From assembly GCA_025331445.1 (NCBI GenBank), contig JAIWNE010000161.1, positions 1 to 53,038 on the forward strand: 53,038 nt of DNA, written 5' to 3'. Below are positions 12,144 to 22,570 of the stretch, piece after piece. Source of the DNA: Blakeslea trispora (lineage: Eukaryota; Mucoromycota; Mucoromycetes; Mucorales; Choanephoraceae). Both the position numbers and the translations under genes were made by a program. Under the pieces are notes generated by a model that worked only from the letters and a program-made list of their open reading frames with translations, had not been told where the DNA came from and ran no database searches. How positions within the stretch are numbered: the first letter of the stretch is position 1; every line of letters begins with the position of its first letter.

Positions 12144-12700
12144 ATGACATTTGAAAACGGATCTGCTTCGTTGCTCTCCCGTTCCCCTCGCCTTCCTTCC
12201 ACCTGTGATCAAATTGATATACAATTTGAATCAAGTTATCTTGTCAACTGCTGAAGCCATTGAGTGTGCTTGTTTGTCCTTAAAAGCCGAGCCCAGCCAA
12301 AATACTTCCCCTCCGCTTGTTTCCTGGCCACCCCAGTCCCCTACAAGAAGAGAAGAGTTACAGACTCTTAAGTCCAAGTAGTTTTTTCTTTAGTAAATAC
12401 TGTACATTTAGTCTTCTCGAAACAGACTCAGTTAGTAGATCAAATGACGCAACTAGATTTCAATTTTGTTGAATCTATGGTAAGAAAAAACAAATAAATT
12501 GTCATGATTTTACTTTTCATTGTTATATATCCTCAAAAGCGCTTATTGTCTTACCAAAACATCCCTAAATCTTTCTATACAAACTTTTTTTTTTTGGGAT
12601 TTGCATAACTTCAAAGCCAGGCCCGAAAAAAGAAAAGGTTGAATTGGAGTCAATGCCTATTCAGAAAAAGATCGAAAGACAGGCATCACTAAAACAATAG
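12144..12700 (+). CDS. Small multi-exon gene, 5' structure unresolved
   Basis: The 3' part is convincing. Frame 0 encodes KQTQLVDQMTQLDFNFVESM up to a GTAAGA donor at 12480, and in phase 0 an acceptor at 12615-12616 leads into PGPKKEKVELESMPIQKK and a TAG ending at 12700. The 5' part is unclear. An ATG at 12144 opens a 36-codon frame-0 segment that could join by a GT-AG intron (for example 12235-12411). A different frame across 12151-12381 also looks coding (VIKLIYNLNQVILSTAEAIE) but has no ATG. The coiled-coil, charged character suggests a small subunit of a larger complex. I do not recognise it. It lies 265 bp before the next gene, in the same direction. Confidence 0.4.
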
Positions 12701-12965
12701 GATTATATTCAAAATATAGGCTTTTTTTTTTGCTTCTGATTCTAAACTATTTGAGTATTTCGGACAAGTCATTCTTTTTAGAAATTGCTCGACATTTTTT
12801 TCTAGAAACTAAAGAAAGATCTTTTCTTTTTGGAAACAGATCTGCGGTCCTTTGAGAGAGTGACGAAATCAGCGGTAACACAAGTCTACTGTATTTAAGG
12901 TACCAGCTAATGTTTTGTTTCTCTTCATTTCTCTTATTTTTTTTTGCTATTACGCATTTGCAATT

Positions 12966-14187
12966 ATGACACAAGACGGTTTCCCTAATGGATATTTCTA
13001 TATCATTTCTAAAATGAATGGACTCGCCATTGACATTGATACAACTGAACCACCCAAGGTAGAATGAAACCAGTTGCTTCTCTCATCCTCTTTTGACTGA
13101 CCTAAAATCAATAGGCTGGTACTAAGCTGGTTACTGCCACAAAAAAGGAGTCAAAGCCTGAAAGAGACACTCAACTCTGGATTCATCAGAATGGTAAGTT
13201 TGAAGAATGAAGCGAAAAGAAACATATAAAGACGTCTTTTTTTTTTTAGGTTTCTTGACAAACAAGTTTAGTGGATTGGTCATGGATATTGGACGATCCA
13301 AGAAGTTTATTGGTAATTTGTCTTTAGAGAAGTCCAGGGATAGTTTTACCAACCATATCTTGAACTAGATATTTTTACCGGGAGCCTTCACCTTTATGTG
13401 GATGTGATGAAAGAAGAGGAAAGTGTAAGTATCATTCTGTCCATTTCGGAACCAAAACCGAAAGTAACACAGATTTTTAAAAAAAGGCAAATGATCAACG
13501 CTTTGGCTATGATCACGAGAATGGTTACATCTACACTCTTTTTGAAACCAACCAAGTTTTGGATATTCGCAAAAAGGAAGTAGAAGAGGGAGCCACCATC
13601 ATGCTGTACGAGAAAAACGAAGTCATCGAGGAAGGAATCAATCAGCTATGGGACCTCCAGCTCGCTGATCCACCTAAAGTCATTGATTCTTCTGATGATG
13701 AAGAAGACGATGGTAAGAGAGCACGCTTCTCTGCATGGTTCGGTAGCTGGTTTGGCTGGGACAACAAGAAAAAAGATGTATTGCAAGAACGCGACCTCGA
13801 GAAGGCTCACGAAAAAGTTTATAAAAAGAACAAATCTCATTTAAGGTAAGCTTTTATTCATCTCAAAGTTTTGTCTGTACTAAAGTCTTTTCGGTAATAA
13901 TTTTAAATAGCTACGAAATCATTGCTGGTGCTGTTGCAGTTCAGGCTGTCAAGATGTATTTAGATCAACAAGAGGCCAATGGTGAAGAGGTTCATTTCAA
14001 GGGTGCCAAGGAAATCATTGCTGGGTTTGCTGCTAAAGAAATGGTCAAGATGTTTATGGAGCGTGGAACAGATGATGATGATGAAGATGATGATGAGGAA
14101 CAAAGAGAAAAGAAACAAGGTCTTCTTCAGAAAATGGCCACTTCTGCAGCTGTCAACTATTTTGACACAAAGTACACCAAATCCTGA
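12966..14187 (+). CDS. Beta-trefoil (ricin-B-like) plus CipC/DUF3759-type protein
   Basis: Six exons: 12966-13058, 13115-13193, 13250-13312, 13369-13424, 13487-13845, 13911-14187, with matching phases, 308 residues. Residues 1 to about 150 show the repeating pattern of a ricin-B-type beta-trefoil: NGYFYIISKMNGLAIDI, then two QLW sites (TQLWIHQ and NQLWDLQ) near the ends of subdomains. After an acidic linker and FSAWFGSWFGWD comes a block starting KAHEKVYKKNKSHLSYEIIA, with IAGAVAVQAVKMY and AKEIIAGFAAKEMVKMF, which fits the CipC/DUF3759 family found in stress-responsive fungal proteins. The end carries an Asp/Glu run. No signal peptide is visible, so it is probably cytosolic. Function of either half is not established; sugar binding is possible but the ligand residues cannot be judged by eye. 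Confidence 0.75.
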
Positions 14188-15624
14188 GATAGACTGCACA
14201 AGAGAAACACAAGTCCAAGACATATTAATAAAAGAGACACCCTTTAAAGATTTATAAAAGAAAGGACTTTTCTCAAATATAACATGTAAACTTGAGTTGG
14301 GATAGTCACAGAATATTTAGATGCGTAGAGCCTGTTTGTATTTTGCTGCTTAATAGTGTTTGCCGATGATAATACTCGATAGCTACATGCTCTTGTTTTC
14401 TTTTTCGATAGAAACAATAATGAAAATGAATACATATAGACTTGTGTTTGTGAAATTTGTGGTTTGAGTACACTATTCTCGAACAAAACTGCATTCTACT
14501 CCAAGTAGGACAAGTCTTCTAAAGAACTAAACACCACTGTTGTTTCTATAGCATTTTTGACGAGATGTATACTTTGTTTTATTATGATCGAACTATTGGC
14601 TTCTTTCTCATGACAAATAAGGCAAAGAGGCCTGTTTGTTACAGTCAAATTTATTTAAAAGAGCCTTAATGTTATCGCATAACTCATAATTTAAAATACA
14701 AAAAGAGAAGGTCTTCTTTATTACTATGTTCCCGAATTACAAAATAGATGACCAAAACTTGATTGGTGCACCTAATCATTCAAAGACTATCTATAGGATA
14801 TCAATAGACTTCTTGACATTAGTAATGTTATTCAAGCTACAAATAGAGGGTGTAAGTTATATCATAACTGAACGCACCTTGATATTGATCAGTACAATCA
14901 AATCTATCGTTGAGACGTGTTATGACAGGATCGCGCTTGTTTGCTTACTATTTTTATTGTACTAAGAATATGTCTAAATGTAAAAGGTGCGAAGGAATAA
15001 CATCGAGCTCACGACAGAAGGCTCTTGATACCACAGCGCAACTACAAACTATCCCATAAGATACGTTCGTTTGCATTGTTAGCAATGTATGTAGACTTTT
15101 GATGGAGCAGTTAACAGTGTGAGAAAGATATACTATGTTCATACTGAAATCGCAGATTCACTCTCATCTTTCACTATGACGCACTTGTTGTTTTATATAT
15201 AAATACCCCCAATTAAAGCAGATGTTGATTTCAAGTAGAAACATCTTCATGCATTAAAGCTTATTCAGGTACAAGTTACACAGGATTGTTATTACTAGCA
15301 TAATTATAAAAGAAGATGTCCTTGCAAGCCACTATTTAATTGCTTACAAGCCACTTGGGTGCGCATGAGACGCACTTACACTTGAGCAACTATTCAATCT
15401 CAATCGACTACCAGCATTGGGTATGCTATATTATCAATATCTCAATTCATATTTGTCAAATTGTTAAGGCTTATCATGAACGGCATTGAATAGCACACAC
15501 ACTTTTTTTTTCTTACACATTACAGAGATAGTGTAATAAAAAATCTCGGATTTTAAATCGAATTATGCTGCTACTGCCAGGGTTCTTTTTTTTTTTCATT
15601 TTCTTTTTTCTGTTTGTATCAAAT
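14188..15624. other. Intergenic, no gene seen
   Basis: AT-rich, with short unconvincing frames on both strands. The last 60 bases before the MRP51 start are a T-rich tract that is open in frame but probably untranslated. Confidence 0.5.
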
Positions 15625-16575
15625 ATGGAGAAATCGTTTGCTGGTTTATTACGACACTCTCGTTTAGCATCATACGATCGCGCTTTGCCGCAAGTATATA
15701 CAACATCAAAGCGTCACAAAGAAATTGGCGATTGGGGATTGAAGCGCAACTTGCCTACTGTGATTAGAACCAAATATGTGACTATCGGTTCACTCGATAC
15801 AGCAGAACATCAAACACCTTGGGAATCAGGTACTGGAAAAGTGCTATTCATCAAGCGTTGGAAGGAGAATTTCCCCAACTCTCATAGACCCACACCACGT
15901 TCAGAAGAAATTCAATATAATGCAGCCAACATGACCCCTGCTGAATTCCAACGTCTTTTGCGTGAAGCTGCCAAGAAGGCACCCGAATTTCAAGCAGCAT
16001 TGGCTAAAAAAGAGATTGTCCCTGAGCAAGTATTTGATTACCTTCATGTCAACTTTGCTGAGACAACAGAGAGCTCAGGTGGCGGTGTGGTAGGCCCCAC
16101 CTATTCCGACCATCATGTTGGTTGGGATTATCCTGTTGAAGGCCGTATTTTAAATAAGGATCGTATGGATGGTCATGCTGTTGGTGTTGGTGGTGTTGTT
16201 GCCATTTTACCGAAGCGCAATGCTATCGGTCTTAAGGGCGCATATCATAGAGGATCTCGCATTTTCTATGTCAACAAGGCAGAGATTGATGAACAGGGCA
16301 AACCTAGAGTCGAAGTAGCCATTAATTCCAAAAAAGGCAGTTCAGTTCCTATTTTGAATCAACTTGAAGGACTTGATTTCGAAGAATACAACAAATTCAG
16401 ACTTGGTCATCATTCTGAACTAACAATGGACGAATTGATGAGCAAATCAAAACAATACTCACGTCGTCGCATACAAGGCCCTGAATCTGACGATAATGTA
16501 AAGCCCAACCCTGAACACACCGAATTGATGTCTCGTATTTCTCAACTGTTAAATAACAGCAAAGATGAGAATTAG
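15625..16575 (+). CDS. MRP51: Mitochondrial small-subunit ribosomal protein of the MRP51 / bS1m family
   Basis: Single exon, 316 residues from the ATG at 15625. The start MEKSFAGLLRHSRLASYDRA followed by LPQVYTTSKRHKEIGDWGLK and LPTVIRTKYVTIGSLDTAEH is the typical N-terminus of fungal Mrp51. It continues with a tryptophan-containing linker and KVLFIKRWKENFPNSH. In yeast this protein sits in the mitochondrial small ribosomal subunit and helps start translation of mitochondrial mRNAs. An in-frame ATG 60 bases upstream would add a leader made of Phe and Leu from the T-rich tract; I prefer the internal start because family members begin there. A Gly/Val-rich segment lies around residues 150-200. 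Confidence 0.85.
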   Translation: MEKSFAGLLRHSRLASYDRALPQVYTTSKRHKEIGDWGLKRNLPTVIRTKYVTIGSLDTAEHQTPWESGTGKVLFIKRWKENFPNSHRPTPRSEEIQYNAANMTPAEFQRLLREAAKKAPEFQAALAKKEIVPEQVFDYLHVNFAETTESSGGGVVGPTYSDHHVGWDYPVEGRILNKDRMDGHAVGVGGVVAILPKRNAIGLKGAYHRGSRIFYVNKAEIDEQGKPRVEVAINSKKGSSVPILNQLEGLDFEEYNKFRLGHHSELTMDELMSKSKQYSRRRIQGPESDDNVKPNPEHTELMSRISQLLNNSKDEN

Positions 16576-16941
16576 AATTGTATAGTATATCATAATAAAC
16601 ACAGCAGAAAAACAAGTGAATAGAAAGATGAAACAACTTGTCAAAAAAGTATTGTTTTTTTATTGTTTGTTTATGAGGAACTTCATGTTAGTGAGTGGAG
16701 CAAAAGAAAGATTGACAACTTTAGAAAATGGGCATAAAGGAATGGATGATTACGCATGCGAAAGGATAAAGAGAAAAAAAAAAGGGGGGGGGGATCAAAT
16801 GCAAAAGAAGAGAGAGAGAGAGAAAAAAAAGCTTATATGTAAAGAAGATAAAAGAAAACATTATGAACACGTAGAATGGATGTATGTATAGGGGAAAGGA
16901 ATAATAGTAATAATAATAAAGAAATTTGCTTAAGAGAAGTG
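16576..16941. other. Tail-to-tail 3' UTR region
   Basis: Lies between the stops of the MRP51 gene (plus) and the C2H2 gene (minus). Contains AATAAA-like sequence at about 16592 and a G run near 16783-16792. No gene seen. Confidence 0.5.
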
Positions 16942-18105
16942 TTAATATGCAGGCATATAATTGCTGAAAGAGTTGCTTCTACTAGCGGCTGTTGGGATAT
17001 CGTTTTGGTTGTTCTTATCCTTTCCATTATGACGATGGATTCTAATGTGTTGATTCAAATTGTCAGAACGAGAAAACCTTTTTGAGCAAGATTGGTAAGG
17101 ACATTCAAATGCTAAAATATATAATTTGATAAGTATAACAAACAAACAAACAAACAGAAGCAACAACAAATAAACTAACTTACGTTTTTCTAAAGTGTGA
17201 ATAGATCGTATATGACGCTTCAAATGTTCTGATCTCTTGAATACTTTTCCACAATCATCATGTTTACATGTGAAAACTTTTTGTCCGGCAACACTAGGAC
17301 TGTTGGACACTCTACGACCGCGAGAACGAGCGGGCTTGATAGGTGATTTTGCAGCATTGTTAGTCTTGCCGCTTGTACGACGGCTAGGGAGTGGGCTAGA
17401 GCTGAAGGAGCTGTCACTCGATGAAGCTGATGAAGCTGAAGAGGCACGCTCGCGGAACACACCATCCATAGATCCTACATTGTTACAGGGAATGGCAGTA
17501 TCCAACATGGATGACTGGTTAGCACAAAGAGGGTGAAAGTTGGGCTGTGACAAGCACTGCTGATCCAATGGCTGACTAAAATAGGTCTGAGGTGAGTACA
17601 TATCGATGGCAGGATGGGCATAGACCATGGGAGAGGAAACACGAGATGAACTGCTGGTGGTAGTCGCGGTTGTACCTGCTGGCGAACTGACAGTCATGCT
17701 AGCAGCGGCAGCGGCAGCAATCCAAGGATGCATGGTGTTAGCGTATGGGTCCATCTGAGGATAAAATTGCTGCTGAGAGAGTCCATTAGAGTTCAGTTCT
17801 ACAAGCGTGCTGAGTCGTCGTTTAGCATTGAGTGGGTGGTGGTAAGGGGATTGATGGTAATCTTCATATCCGTTGAAAGGACTGGGTGTTTCTTGATTGT
17901 CTGAGTAACTGCTGGCCTCGCTTTGTGAAGTTGCCAATAAACCAGTGAAATAACTAGGTCGACGACTGTAATCAATACTGTCATGACGTTGGAAACTGAA
18001 GCAGCGATCCAATTGAACATCGGATGATGGTGTAGACAAGTGAGATGTAGAACTCAAATCAAATGCAGATTGTTGGTAGTTGGAGTACATTTTTCTATGC
18101 AACAA
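16942..18105 (-). CDS. C2H2 zinc-finger transcription factor, MSN2/MSN4-like
   Basis: Two exons: 17184-18105 and 16942-17111, with a 72-nt intron between the fingers, 363 residues. The long N-terminus is rich in Ser, Gln, Tyr and Pro, with an Ala run and Ser runs, as in fungal activation regions. Two C-terminal C-x4-C fingers start at about residues 278 and 309. The recognition helices read RSEHLKRH and RSDNLNQH, almost identical to yeast Msn2/Msn4, which bind the stress element AGGGG. Splicing restores the linker TLEKP between the fingers (intron phase 1). A second start, MYSN, lies five codons inside. Msn2-like stress control is inferred from the helices only. The 1.2 kb upstream is empty and may hold a large promoter. 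Confidence 0.87.
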   Translation of the reverse strand: MLHRKMYSNYQQSAFDLSSTSHLSTPSSDVQLDRCFSFQRHDSIDYSRRPSYFTGLLATSQSEASSYSDNQETPSPFNGYEDYHQSPYHHPLNAKRRLSTLVELNSNGLSQQQFYPQMDPYANTMHPWIAAAAAASMTVSSPAGTTATTTSSSSRVSSPMVYAHPAIDMYSPQTYFSQPLDQQCLSQPNFHPLCANQSSMLDTAIPCNNVGSMDGVFRERASSASSASSSDSSFSSSPLPSRRTSGKTNNAAKSPIKPARSRGRRVSNSPSVAGQKVFTCKHDDCGKVFKRSEHLKRHIRSIHTLEKRKLVYLLLLLFVCLFVILIKLYILAFECPYQSCSKRFSRSDNLNQHIRIHRHNGKDKNNQNDIPTAASRSNSFSNYMPAY

Positions 18106-19341
18106 GTTATTATGATTGTTTGTGTACCTTTATGCCAAAATTAAACTTACCAAGAAATAAATTATATAAGAAAGAGAGAAATAAAGGAAGGAGTTGTTAT
18201 ATGCCAAAAAAGTGAAAGTAAGTGTGTTTATATAGGAAGTAACTATTTTAAATCTTTATCGAAAAGTTTAAAACAAGCTAGAGGACTATATGTATTTGTT
18301 TTTTTTCTTTTGCAAGCAAGTGAATGTATCAAGAAACTTTTTTTTTTGGTATATATGTATATATAGGTATATATAGATATATATGTGTGTGTATATGTAT
18401 GTGTTATGAGGGAGAGTAGAGGTGGGGTTTCTCTTTATAGGTGACTATAAAAAGTAATGAAGAAAAGGACTGTAAATGATAGAGAGAGAAGAGAAGAAAG
18501 AGAAACGTTAGATTTGAAAAAGATGGTACTTCTTTTATATTTTTTTTTGCTTATTCACTTGTTATTTTTAAATCACTTCAAGGCTTTGTGTGCCTAAATG
18601 GTAATCCATCGAAGGTTTCCGGATGTTTGTTTGTGCATTTGCATTAAGTTAATGAAGGGACACTCTTGTTTCTTTGTACTGTTCTCCTCACTATCTACAT
18701 TCGTGTGACCGTTATGCTATGACCACCTTTTGACTCCTAAAATAAAACATGGCCGGCCTATATCAAGACGTAAATTTTAATTAACTTACGTTCAAACAGA
18801 AAGAAAATACATCTCTTTTGCTTGTTTTTCTTTATCGTTGTAATATAAACATAATAACATAGAGGATAAACAGAGACTTCAAAAAAGGGGTTTTCTTTTT
18901 CGTAAACTAGAAAAGGAGACACTATTCTCTTTTTGATCATGCAAAAAATAACATACGCGCATGTATGCTCTTTTATAAAAAGACAATGTTCCATGTGTTG
19001 AATGATCGACCCTCTGTGATCGTCTTGCAAGATAGAAGCAAAACAAACAACTAGAGTGTCCCAAGAAAACATATTGCCAATTACCTTTAATTGACACTTT
19101 TGCACAATCAATATGTATCACCATGAAGGTAGTTTAGCAGGTTGCTTATGACGAACGAGTTTACGTCCTGCAATTGGTAAATCTTTTTTAGCTACGATGG
19201 CAAGTAAAATATAAGATGCAGATAACTTTTTTTTTTATAAGGGTATTGTTGTTATTTTTTTATAGAGGCGATGACGAGAGAAACAGGCCAACTTGATGGT
19301 CCAATGAAAATGTGTTGATACATATGAAATAAGGGGGAGAA
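18106..19341. other. Upstream region of the C2H2 gene and 3' UTR of LMBD1 gene
   Basis: Contains an AT/GT-rich stretch of TATATG-type repeats at about 18350-18400 and GA-rich sequence around 18480-18505. A 117-codon minus-strand frame at 18758-19111 has no domain and is probably chance. Nothing else seen. Confidence 0.5.
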
Positions 19342-21449
19342 TCAGGTAGAGGAAGAAGCTTGGTAGTATTTAGTACTATAGTGACTACTTCTTCTATCAA
19401 GCAGACTCTCTTCCTCGTCCACGAGTTCTTGCAGATCAGCATCGACGTTATTTCTGGAATGCTTGAATAGTGAAATAACAAAACCAATCAAAAACACAGC
19501 TAAAAATGCCCATTGAGAATAATAAAAGAAGATTCCAAAAAAGGGCGTGTTGACAATGATGCGGTCTATCAGTGTAGAAGACACTGTAGGTGTGCATACA
19601 TCTGTTGGGCCATATATATCGCAATGTACAATGAATTCATTGTAGTCTGTACAGTCACGCTGTCCAGTCAATGTTGTATGATTACACTACCATATGACAT
19701 AAATGCAATTAACATTCATCCTTTCATTGTCGAAATTTATTCTTACATAAACCTGACTTCCGAAATGCGCATAACCTGGTGCTACCGTAGTCGTCATAGT
19801 GTAATTTAGTGCAAGCAAGCTCAAAGTCAAAAGAACGGCAGACACAAGTAAGCCTTGAGGTGCTGTAGACCCTTTTCTAATGCGGTACAGAACAATCCAG
19901 AGAAAGCGGATACCGATTTCAATGATACCTGTCATGGTAGCCAAGAAGAAGTACAGGATTAAACCAACCATGAAGACATAGTCCACCAAAAAAATTTTCG
20001 ATAATTTGACAAAAATGTAATTAATAGGATTAAATAAATTGGGATGGTTAATGACATATCCACATTGACTACCACATAATGAAGTAGCAATTTTGTCCAC
20101 TCTAATGAAAATAACTGGTCAGTGATACTTTCTCTTCAATTTTTTCTGAGCATTTACATGGTCAAGAAGATAGACACGATGAGCACTAGCGTCACGCATA
20201 ATAGAAACAGGCCAAGAAGAAACTAGAATTTTTGTTGTTATTTGAGGAGAAAAATAGAATATGTTTTAAATAAGCTTACTTCAAATGGCCGGAGATAAGA
20301 AAGAGTTTTTTGCCAAAAGCTAGTTTTATCTTGTTGAATCGTTCGTAGCCTTCTGGCGAGTATTCTAATGAAGGAAAGGTTAAGTTGTGTCTATAATTAC
20401 ATACAGACATTACCTTTCCTGATCTTCCAGTTCCTCTAGTTCTCTCTGCTCTCTTGCCGGTATAGATCGATTGCTATATCTGGATTTCAAAACACGCTGT
20501 CTTTCTTTGGTTGCTGTCAATCGGTTTTCAACATCCTCTATCTCCGCATCAATGCCTTGACACCCCTTGATCATCCTGATTGGCAGTAATGATAGTCCAG
20601 AAGCCTATCGTTTTAGAGAAATTAACTAGATGACCAGCACGGTAATATTTGTTTGCTTACCGTATAAGTAATAAACACAAGCATTCCTAACAGGACAAGG
20701 GATGCGACTACAAAAGAGATGGCCTTTTCTCCATCTTTGAAGAGCTTAGTTTGCAATTCTACCTATATATCATCATTCACCTACTGCTATCTGTAAGCAA
20801 CTTTTTGAACCAATCCAAATCAATTTTAGGAGTCTTGGTGGTAGGCTTCAAGAATAGCCCAAACATGAACAACAAGATAGAGATGATGACAAAGAACGAT
20901 GTATACTTGAGCGCACCAAAAATGCGATCACTTAATGTTTCTTCTTCATCGAACTCTTCGTAAAAGAAATAAGCAAATGGAATTAGAATGAAGCTAAAAA
21001 TAGTAATTAGCCCATAGGACACTGTATAGAAAGCAAGTGTCAGCAAGAAGAACTTGAAGTTGATATCCCCTAAAGTTACCATAGTACACTAACGTAAGAT
21101 TAAACGTCATGCTGTCCACTACATCGGGTGTTGCCCATTCCTTCTTAAGTCCCTTTGTCTGATCCACTGTAGATGAGACCAAGAGAATATCGACAGGCAA
21201 TAAGATAAGAGACGAAAAGACGAGACCAAGTGCCAAGATTGTAACTAATGTCGCAAAGAACTCGGACTCATACTTATTTTGAAAATACCGCGTAAATAAT
21301 GCACTACATAAGAATACAACCTTTAAAAAAAAGAATAGAAAACATCGTTTGTTTAGCAGTGAATTCTGCAGCTATATTTCGGCAGTTGCAAAGCTTACGA
21401 TAACAATAATGCCGTAAATGGTCCAAGCAATACCTTCAACAGATAGCAT
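19342..21449 (-). CDS. LMBD1-like lysosomal/vacuolar membrane protein (cobalamin export)
   Basis: Nine exons on the minus strand: 21399-21449, 21080-21320, 20785-21021, 20661-20758, 20414-20604, 20280-20364, 20158-20222, 19747-20101, 19342-19686, about 555 residues (human LMBD1 is 540). The protein is multi-pass with the LMBR1 family layout: short N-terminal span, ILLPVDILLVS, FILIPFAYFFYEEFDEEET, the hydrophilic loop with IPAREQRELEELEDQE, IRFLWIVLYRIRKG, and near the end a Cys-containing luminal loop (CDIYGPTDVCTP) followed by YYSQWAFLAVFLIGFVI. In animals LMBD1 works with ABCD4 to move vitamin B12 out of lysosomes. Joining exons 3 and 4 in frame requires removing only 26 nt (20759-20784), which is too short for a normal intron; all other junctions are clean. 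Confidence 0.88.
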
Positions 21450-22551
21450 ACCAGAATATGATACAGAATAAAGCTAGAAAAATTTTCCTTTATTCTACTT
21501 TTTGTGCATAGCTATCGGACTTTAATAGATTGCATTAAAAAGAAATAAGGGTCCTTTGTAGGCTTCTATCTGTCTTTAGATAACTTTTTTTTTTAAAAAA
21601 ATAGTCAAAACTCTAACAAGTTAAAACAAACATAGTTTCAAAGCAATAGAGATAATGATCAAGTAAGTCTTTGAAAAAGTAACCGAGCTAGCATACTGGT
21701 AAGCTTAGCCAATCTGCAAATAGTCTAGCACAAATATCAACTCATATATCGCAAGATGTTTCTTTCTTTCCCAAGAAATCGAGAATAATCTCTTTAGAAT
21801 CTCTTTCCTTCTGTCTTAGTAATAAGACATTATTTCTGTTTGTCTAGATTAGATTCCAACAAATGTGTTGTACGCTTGATTCAAAAACTATCGAAAATTT
21901 GAGTCGTTCAAAAAATAAGTATCAAACGACACGAAAATAGAACAGAAAAAAACCAATCAATCAGAACACTAGAAGAGTATAGGGTTTTACCCTCCCATCA
22001 GCTGTGCAATTTATACGAGAGCAACAACTCTAGTAGAGAAATGTTTTAATAGGGGAAGAGAAATCCACAAAGACATGGCTCAGGCAAAACAGACAAAAAG
22101 TAAGCTCAACGCGGTAAACACTGAAGATTTCAATGATTTTTGCTTTCGGCTTCTTCCAGAAACAAAGTCTATCCGAGAAGAACTGAGCTAACCAAAGAAT
22201 GGCTATCTATTGAATGTAAAAAATATGAAGTACCTATAATCAGTGTTGTTTTCTGCGTCAAATCCCTATCAAAAAATGAAAGGGTCTATATTGATATACT
22301 GGAAACCACGATGAGTAGATTGAAATTAAACAGCATTTTATTATGAGATAGTATGGTGAGTTCTGCTCCATATCAGTTTCAACTAATGTCCCGAATTATG
22401 AAAACGATGATTTGTATAACTCCAACTGACCAAAATGACACAACAGACAGAGGGGGAAAGACTCGTCACCAAATGAACAGATTATCCGGTGGTCACAGGA
22501 ACGAGCTGTGACGATATGTACGATCCTCAAGCAATTATGAGATTTTCTAAA

Positions 22552-22570
22552 ATATATATATATATATATA
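22552..22570. repeat. (AT)n microsatellite
   Basis: Nineteen bases of perfect AT alternation in the intergenic stretch. Confidence 0.9.

Noticed and set aside
15565..15624. Upstream in-frame start for MRP51 adding a Phe-rich leader
   Set aside because: The added residues come from a T-rich tract and would look like a secretory signal, which does not fit a mitochondrial ribosomal protein whose family starts at the internal Met.
18758..19111. 117-codon minus-strand frame near the C2H2 gene
   Set aside because: Two overlapping frames with AT-driven composition, no domain, and located in UTR/promoter space.
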